Shown piece by piece: positions 6,153 to 9,834 of a stretch of 9,834 nucleotides of DNA. Location of the stretch: assembly GCA_964638005.1 (NCBI GenBank), contig CAZWXS010000076.1, positions 1 through 9,834 of the forward strand, written 5' to 3'. The translations under genes and the position numbers were made by a program. Every line of letters begins with the position of its first letter. Position 1 is the first letter of the stretch. This DNA is from JAAYYM01 sp964638005 (GTDB taxonomy: Bacteria; Bacillota; Clostridia; Lachnospirales; Lachnospiraceae). The notes beneath the pieces were generated by a model. The model saw only the letters and a program-made list of their open reading frames with translations, made no database searches and was not told the DNA's origin.

Positions 6153-6506
6153 TTATGATATGTCCTTGGTTGCTACAATATCAACACCTGTACCTGCCAC
6201 ATTGCTCAAAATCACATCTCCGATATGAACCGGTGCTTCTGCTACCACATTCTTTAAGGCAAGTACACTGTCCATAATCTTATCTTTGGGAATGTCCTCT
6301 TTGGTCTTCACAGATACTGTCTTCCCATTATTGACCCGCACGGTCGATGTAACGGTTCTGCGCGGATCTGTTACTTCATTTTTCGCATACTCCGCACCTT
6401 TTGGACAAGTGTTGCCGGTGACTGTAACATCGCCATTCTCACCAATTGTTACATTCAGATTACACCCCATCGGACAGCCGATACACGTCAATTCCCTATT
6501 TTCCAT
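6153..6506 (-). CDS. DUF1667 domain-containing protein, likely Fe-S component
   Basis: Small cytoplasmic protein of 117 residues with a Cys pattern at C8, C11, C15 and C34 (CIGCPMGC then TCPKG), as expected for a metal or [4Fe-4S] site. The rest includes DPRRTVTSTVRV and a C-terminal VHIGDVILSNVAGTGVDIVATK, which together define DUF1667 as I recall it. Members are regularly encoded between paired FAD oxidoreductases and glpK in Firmicutes and Thermotogae, implying an electron-transfer or assembly role in glycerol-3-phosphate oxidation; this role is inferred from neighbourhood. The start at 6506 is preceded by GGAAGGTGAG about 9 bases upstream. A 74-base gap separates it from the upstream oxidoreductase and contains a duplicated GGAAGCAG. 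Confidence 0.85.
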   Translation of the reverse strand: MENRELTCIGCPMGCNLNVTIGENGDVTVTGNTCPKGAEYAKNEVTDPRRTVTSTVRVNNGKTVSVKTKEDIPKDKIMDSVLALKNVVAEAPVHIGDVILSNVAGTGVDIVATKDIS

Positions 6507-6580
6507 ATTGGTATTCTCACCTTCCTGCTTCCATACACTGCTTCCTATTTAGTTTGCCAAGATACAATCTGTATGTTTTT

Positions 6581-7672
6581 CTAATTCTGCTCGATTTTAA
6601 TTGTAATTTCATGCAAATCCTTAAATGCAAGCAGCTCCTGTTTCTTAAGTTTCAAACTCTCCATCTCACCCGGAGCCATTACACGTTTCTTTCTTCTGGA
6701 AATCAATTGATCATTATAATATAACGCTACATAGACATCCTGATAAGTATTTCCGACACGGAAACGTACTACCTGCTCTTCCGCCATTCTCATAGGATCG
6801 ATTTTACTTGGAACCGTATATCTAACGCCCTCTACAGCCTTCAAAGGAACTTCATTGACCGATTTAGTCAAACCTCCTAATACATACTTTGCAGCATTTT
6901 CNNNNNNNNNNNNNNNNNNNNNNNNNNNNNNNNNNNNNNNNNNNNNNNNNNNNNNNNNNNNNNNNNNNNNNNNNNNNNNNNNNNNNNNNNNNNNNNNNNN
7001 NACTTTGGCTCCTTCCAGTGTCATTCTGCGTGCCATGATCAAACCGATGTCTCCAGAACCCAGTATGACCACTTCCTTACCCGGCATCTTGCCTTCTATG
7101 TTCACGTAATGCTGTGCCGTTCCCGCTGAATAGATGCCTGCCGGTCTGTAACCCGGAATATTCAACGCACCTCGCGGACGTTCACGACATCCCATGGCAA
7201 GAATGACTGCTTGAGTCTCTATTTCGAAGATTCCACGTTCTTGATTCATAGCGGTGACTATCTTTGGCTGAGCACTCTTCATCTGTCCGGTACTCGGATC
7301 TTTCACCCGATCCTCTATCTGCTCATCTGCCCCGCTAACTTTCCCTGCCTGCCTGATATCCACAACCATCGTATGCAGCATATACGGAATCTGATGTTCC
7401 TTCACCTGCTCTACAAATCGTGCAGCATATTCCGGTCCTGTCAGTTCTTCCTTGAAGGTATGCAGACCGAATCCATTATGAATACACTGGTTTAGAATTC
7501 CGCCCAGTTCCTGATCTCTCTCCAAAATGACTATGTCGGTCACTCCGGCTTCTTTTGCTGCAACTGCTGCTGCAAGCCCCGCCGGACCACCGCCTATGAT
7601 GACAATATCCGCTTTCAGTATCTCGTCTGTTTCCATGACAGTATCTGCTCTCATGCTCTTGTTCTCTCTCAT
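6581..7672 (-). CDS. NAD(P)/FAD-dependent oxidoreductase of the glycerol operon (interrupted by assembly gap)
   Basis: Pyridine nucleotide-disulphide-type flavoprotein, probably accepting electrons from or alongside the GlpA-like partner. Visible are the FAD-binding GGGPAG (27-32), the glutamate-rich ILERDQELGGILNQCIHNGFG (48-68), CRERPRGAL (162-170) and the NAD(P)-binding GSGDIG (205-210). The C-terminal domain ends with FRVGNTYQDV, RRKKRVMAPGEME and a Lys-rich strand. A 100-N block removes the rest of the NAD domain, including the usual GLIPENEL and FACGNVLHVHD motifs. Members run about 410-430 residues, so the missing piece must be larger than the 34 codons implied. The start overlaps the upstream stop by 4 bases (ATGA) with GGGGAGG 7 bases before, indicating translational coupling. 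Oddities are a polar insertion near residues 110-138 and about 20 extra N-terminal residues. Confidence 0.88.
   Translation of the reverse strand: MRENKSMRADTVMETDEILKADIVIIGGGPAGLAAAVAAKEAGVTDIVILERDQELGGILNQCIHNGFGLHTFKEELTGPEYAARFVEQVKEHQIPYMLHTMVVDIRQAGKVSGADEQIEDRVKDPSTGQMKSAQPKIVTAMNQERGIFEIETQAVILAMGCRERPRGALNIPGYRPAGIYSAGTAQHYVNIEGKMPGKEVVILGSGDIGLIMARRMTLEGAKXXXXXXXXXXXXXXXXXXXXXXXXXXXXXXXXXXENAAKYVLGGLTKSVNEVPLKAVEGVRYTVPSKIDPMRMAEEQVVRFRVGNTYQDVYVALYYNDQLISRRKKRVMAPGEMESLKLKKQELLAFKDLHEITIKIEQN
6902..7001. other. Assembly gap of 100 N
   Basis: Exactly 100 undetermined bases, the conventional placeholder for a scaffold gap of unknown size. It falls inside the NAD-binding half of the oxidoreductase gene. 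Family comparison suggests that more than 100 codons are missing, so coordinates across the gap are nominal. Confidence 0.99.
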
Positions 7673-9231
7673 GATTTTGCCTCCCCTGTCAGATCTTCCT
7701 TATCAATTCCGGTCAAGAACTTCGACTCTCCACCAGCCTTGGTAATCATCTCCGGTGCCACATGCAATTCTCTCGCCAGGATTTCCACTGTCTTTGGAGA
7801 ACAGAAGCCAGCCTGACATCTTCCCATTCCGGCTCTTGTCCTGCGCTTGATTCCATCCAGCGTAGTCGCTCCGATCGGTCTGTGGATTGCATCCAAGATC
7901 TCACCCTCCGTCACCATTTCACAACGGCAGATGACATTGGCATAAGCGGAATTTTGCTGAATCAATGCCTTTCTTTCCTCAACAGACGCTGTCGCCATAC
8001 ACGGAATTCCCTTACGTTTAGGGTTAAATGTCGGATTCGTCTCCATTTGCAGAATGCCCTGTACCAACTCTGCCACGTATTCTCCAATCGCCGGTGCTGC
8101 TGACAGTCCCGGTGACTCAATCCCTGCGGCATCAATAAACCCTTCTGCTCCATCCACTTCTCCTATGACAAAGTCCCCTTCTAATGAAGAATTCCATGCC
8201 CTGCTGCTTAATGCCGGGCGCTTCGTACACCTTGCCCGCAGTCCTGAAAAGGATGTGATAACCTGTCTCATCGGCAGATTTTCTACACTCTGTCCGCCGC
8301 GATCTGCAACATCAGCCAGTCCCTCTGCGGTTGTGCTGATGCTTTCTTTGTCATCTACAAAGTTCGCCGTCGGTCCCACCAGAAGATTTCCATGTACCGT
8401 CGGTGTGACCAGTACTCCTTTGCCCTTTTCATTCGGAAGCTGGAACAGCGTATGAGAGACATAATCTCCTGCTTTTTTGTCAAGCAGACAGTACTCTCCT
8501 TTTCGCGCAGTAATCTCCATCCTGTTCTCATCGTCAATATTTTCGTTTGCTCCCGCCCCGTTGCATGATACAGTAGCATTACCCTGTCCATGTGCGGTTA
8601 CCATATTGTGAATCGCATCTGCATAGACTCCGGCAGCATTTACAACCACCAGGCTTTCAAAATCTCCTTGATTCGTATGCACCAAATAGCCATCCTTGGT
8701 GCGCTCAATTGCCGTAACTTCCGTATTCAGATGAAACTCCACACCATTTTCCGCCGCATTTTCCGCGAGTGCAATCGTCAGTCCAAACGGACACACGATA
8801 CCGCCGCTTGGCACATTCAGGACGGCAACGACTTCCTCTGACAGATTGGGTTCCAATTTTCCGGCATCCTCTGCATTCAGGATTTCCAATCCCTGAACTC
8901 CATTTTCAATCCCCTGCTTCATCAACTGTTCCAGTTTCCCACGCTCTTCTTCATGAAAGCATAGCACCATAGAGCCGTTTCTCTTGAATGAAAAATCCAG
9001 TTCTTTTGAAAGCTGCTCCATCTTCTGATTTCCGAGTACATTAAAATGTGCTTTCAAACTGCCCGGCTTTGCATCATGGCCTGCATGAACGATTCCGCTG
9101 TTTGCCTTTGATGTCCCTTCGCAGATATCGCTCGCCCGCTCCAAGACCGCAATCTTGCCCTGATATCGAGACAATTCTCTTGCCGTCGCACATCCGATTA
9201 CTCCACCGCCAATCACCAACACCTGATACAT
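7669..9231 (-). CDS. GlpA-like FAD-dependent glycerol-3-phosphate dehydrogenase with BFD-type [2Fe-2S] domain
   Basis: Likely oxidises sn-glycerol-3-phosphate to dihydroxyacetone phosphate. The N-terminal DAO fold has GGGVIG at 8-13, ERASDICEGTSKANSGIVHAG (31-51, FAD/substrate loop) and the closing GFIDAAGIESPGLSAAPAIG (364-383). The C-terminus carries a BFD-type iron-sulphur domain with Cys435 and Cys437 (CRC) and Cys472 and Cys477 (CQAGFC), as in GlpA-type and related dehydrogenases. The length of 520 exceeds the roughly 480 I expect; two polar stretches look inserted, residues about 212-237 and 334-350, and both keep the frame. The ATG at 9231 follows AGGAGG with a 6-base spacer. It lies 66 bases after the GNAT gene and overlaps the next oxidoreductase by 4 bases. 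It could act on a different 2-hydroxy substrate, but glpK in the same operon makes glycerol-3-phosphate the best guess. Confidence 0.88.
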   Translation of the reverse strand: MYQVLVIGGGVIGCATARELSRYQGKIAVLERASDICEGTSKANSGIVHAGHDAKPGSLKAHFNVLGNQKMEQLSKELDFSFKRNGSMVLCFHEEERGKLEQLMKQGIENGVQGLEILNAEDAGKLEPNLSEEVVAVLNVPSGGIVCPFGLTIALAENAAENGVEFHLNTEVTAIERTKDGYLVHTNQGDFESLVVVNAAGVYADAIHNMVTAHGQGNATVSCNGAGANENIDDENRMEITARKGEYCLLDKKAGDYVSHTLFQLPNEKGKGVLVTPTVHGNLLVGPTANFVDDKESISTTAEGLADVADRGGQSVENLPMRQVITSFSGLRARCTKRPALSSRAWNSSLEGDFVIGEVDGAEGFIDAAGIESPGLSAAPAIGEYVAELVQGILQMETNPTFNPKRKGIPCMATASVEERKALIQQNSAYANVICRCEMVTEGEILDAIHRPIGATTLDGIKRRTRAGMGRCQAGFCSPKTVEILARELHVAPEMITKAGGESKFLTGIDKEDLTGEAKS

Positions 9232-9297
9232 AAGCTTCCTCCTGCAGAAACATTATCTGTCTCAAAATAGTCTGTTTTCATAAAACGCAATACTATG

Positions 9298-9765
9298 CTA
9301 AAATTCATAACGCATAGCCGTGTATCTTGATATTTCCTCTCGAAATCCAATCTTTTCATAGAGCGGCTTCCCCATATCCGTTGCCTGCAGCTTCACCGCA
9401 CTCAGATTCCACTCTCCTGCATCCGAAAGCAATTCTTTCATCAGCATCTCGGAAAGTCCCTGTCTGCGATAGTCCGGCTCTGTATAGACATTCAGCACCT
9501 CACCCATCCTGCCCAACAGATTGTGCGGATTCGCGGGCTTCTCACTAATATATAAAAATACGGTCGCCGCAATATGCTCACCGTTACATGCAATATATGC
9601 AAACAGATCCTGATTCAGATGCCCGCAGAAATAATTCGGCAACATCGCTTCTACCTGTTCCTTTGTTTCCTCTGTGATTTCTCCGTAATCAGCTTTTAAA
9701 TAAGCGATTCTCATCCGAACAAGCTCCTCGATATCACCTGTCGTCGCCTTTCTGATTTCCAACAT
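9298..9765 (-). CDS. GNAT family N-acetyltransferase
   Basis: Acetyl-CoA-dependent acetyltransferase of 155 residues. The fold is visible from the N-terminal IRKATTGDIEELVRMR, through the beta-4 strand GEVLNVYTEPDY to the acetyl-CoA loop RRQGLS (100-105), and the C-terminal KLQATDMGKPLYEKIGF (125-141) with Tyr136. Substrate is unknown; this style resembles many small-molecule or ribosomal-protein acetyltransferases. I prefer the ATG at 9765 because GGGAG lies about 9 bases upstream; the ATG at 9783 would include that Shine-Dalgarno and has none of its own. The 66-base spacer to the GlpA-like gene has no terminator, so it may lead the glycerol operon, though it may equally be an unrelated neighbour that is read through. 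Confidence 0.85.
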   Translation of the reverse strand: MLEIRKATTGDIEELVRMRIAYLKADYGEITEETKEQVEAMLPNYFCGHLNQDLFAYIACNGEHIAATVFLYISEKPANPHNLLGRMGEVLNVYTEPDYRRQGLSEMLMKELLSDAGEWNLSAVKLQATDMGKPLYEKIGFREEISRYTAMRYEF

Positions 9766-9802
9766 GTTCCCATTCTCCCTCATATCATAAATAGCATTTT
9801 CA

Positions 9803-9829
9803 ACCCACTTTTTTGTGGGTATCTTTTTT
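9803..9829 (+). terminator. Terminator-like hairpin at window edge
   Basis: ACCCAC (9803-9808) and GTGGGT (9815-9820) pair around a six-T loop and are followed on the plus strand by ATCTTTTTT. No plus-strand gene precedes it here. On the minus strand, which is the strand of all neighbouring genes, the stem lacks a T run and would sit in the leader upstream of the GNAT start. Confidence 0.35.
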
Positions 9830-9834
9830 ATATT

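Noticed and set aside
8160..8230. Compensated double frameshift as the origin of the odd segment at residues 334-350 of the GlpA-like protein
   Set aside because: Reading the neighbouring frame does not restore the expected family sequence, while the annotated frame is open on both sides. An in-frame insertion is the simpler explanation.
9240..9280. Possible separate promoter for the GlpA-like gene (GATAAT at 9252-9257)
   Set aside because: The -10 is good but the paired -35 (TGAAAA) matches the consensus poorly, and the leader would be only about 14 bases, which barely fits the ribosome binding site. An upstream promoter is more likely.

Overview
The window looks like a chromosomal stretch from a low-to-moderate GC Firmicute, most likely a gut Lachnospiraceae member (Dorea/Blautia/Mediterraneibacter-like). 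That placement is inferred from protein style, GGAGG ribosome binding sites, TTGNNN-N17/18-TANNNT promoters and Rpn/Uma2-type remnants; no rRNA or marker gene is present. All intact genes lie on the minus strand, so transcription runs from high to low coordinates. A 100-N assembly gap (6902-7001) interrupts one gene.

Right part (about 9834 to 3408): a tightly packed minus-strand run reads GNAT acetyltransferase -> GlpA-like FAD dehydrogenase with a C-terminal BFD-type [2Fe-2S] domain -> FAD/NAD(P) oxidoreductase (carries the gap) -> DUF1667 four-cysteine protein -> glycerol kinase GlpK -> RlmI-like 23S rRNA methyltransferase. The four central genes form a glycerol catabolic module. GlpK makes glycerol-3-phosphate, and the two flavoproteins plus the small Cys-rich protein probably oxidise it to dihydroxyacetone phosphate and pass electrons on, in place of canonical GlpABC or GlpD. 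A hairpin at 3365-3402 closes the run.

Middle part (about 3350 to 1662): this is accessory and degraded. It holds a plus-strand C-terminal remnant of an Rpn/PD-(D/E)XK nuclease-transposase, an SSAT-like GNAT gene with a clear promoter, and a gene-poor AT-rich stretch of about 640 bases. That stretch contains several hairpins built from the same TTGGGCATAT arm, framed by a 13-bp inverted repeat. The promoter of the GNAT gene and that of the next gene (alpha/beta hydrolase) are near-copies of each other, about 39 of 46 bases alike, including -35, -10 and a GTATR-N-YATAC palindrome.

Left part (1661 to 1): an alpha/beta hydrolase, then a Uma2-type endonuclease C-terminal remnant whose end contains the likely promoter of yqeY (GatB/YqeY-domain protein), then a strong terminator and a degenerate 33-bp tandem repeat at the window edge.

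The most unusual items are the duplicated promoter cassette, the TTGGGCATAT hairpin array, and the polar insertions in both glycerol-operon flavoproteins. I see no CRISPR array, phage module, complete IS or defence system.
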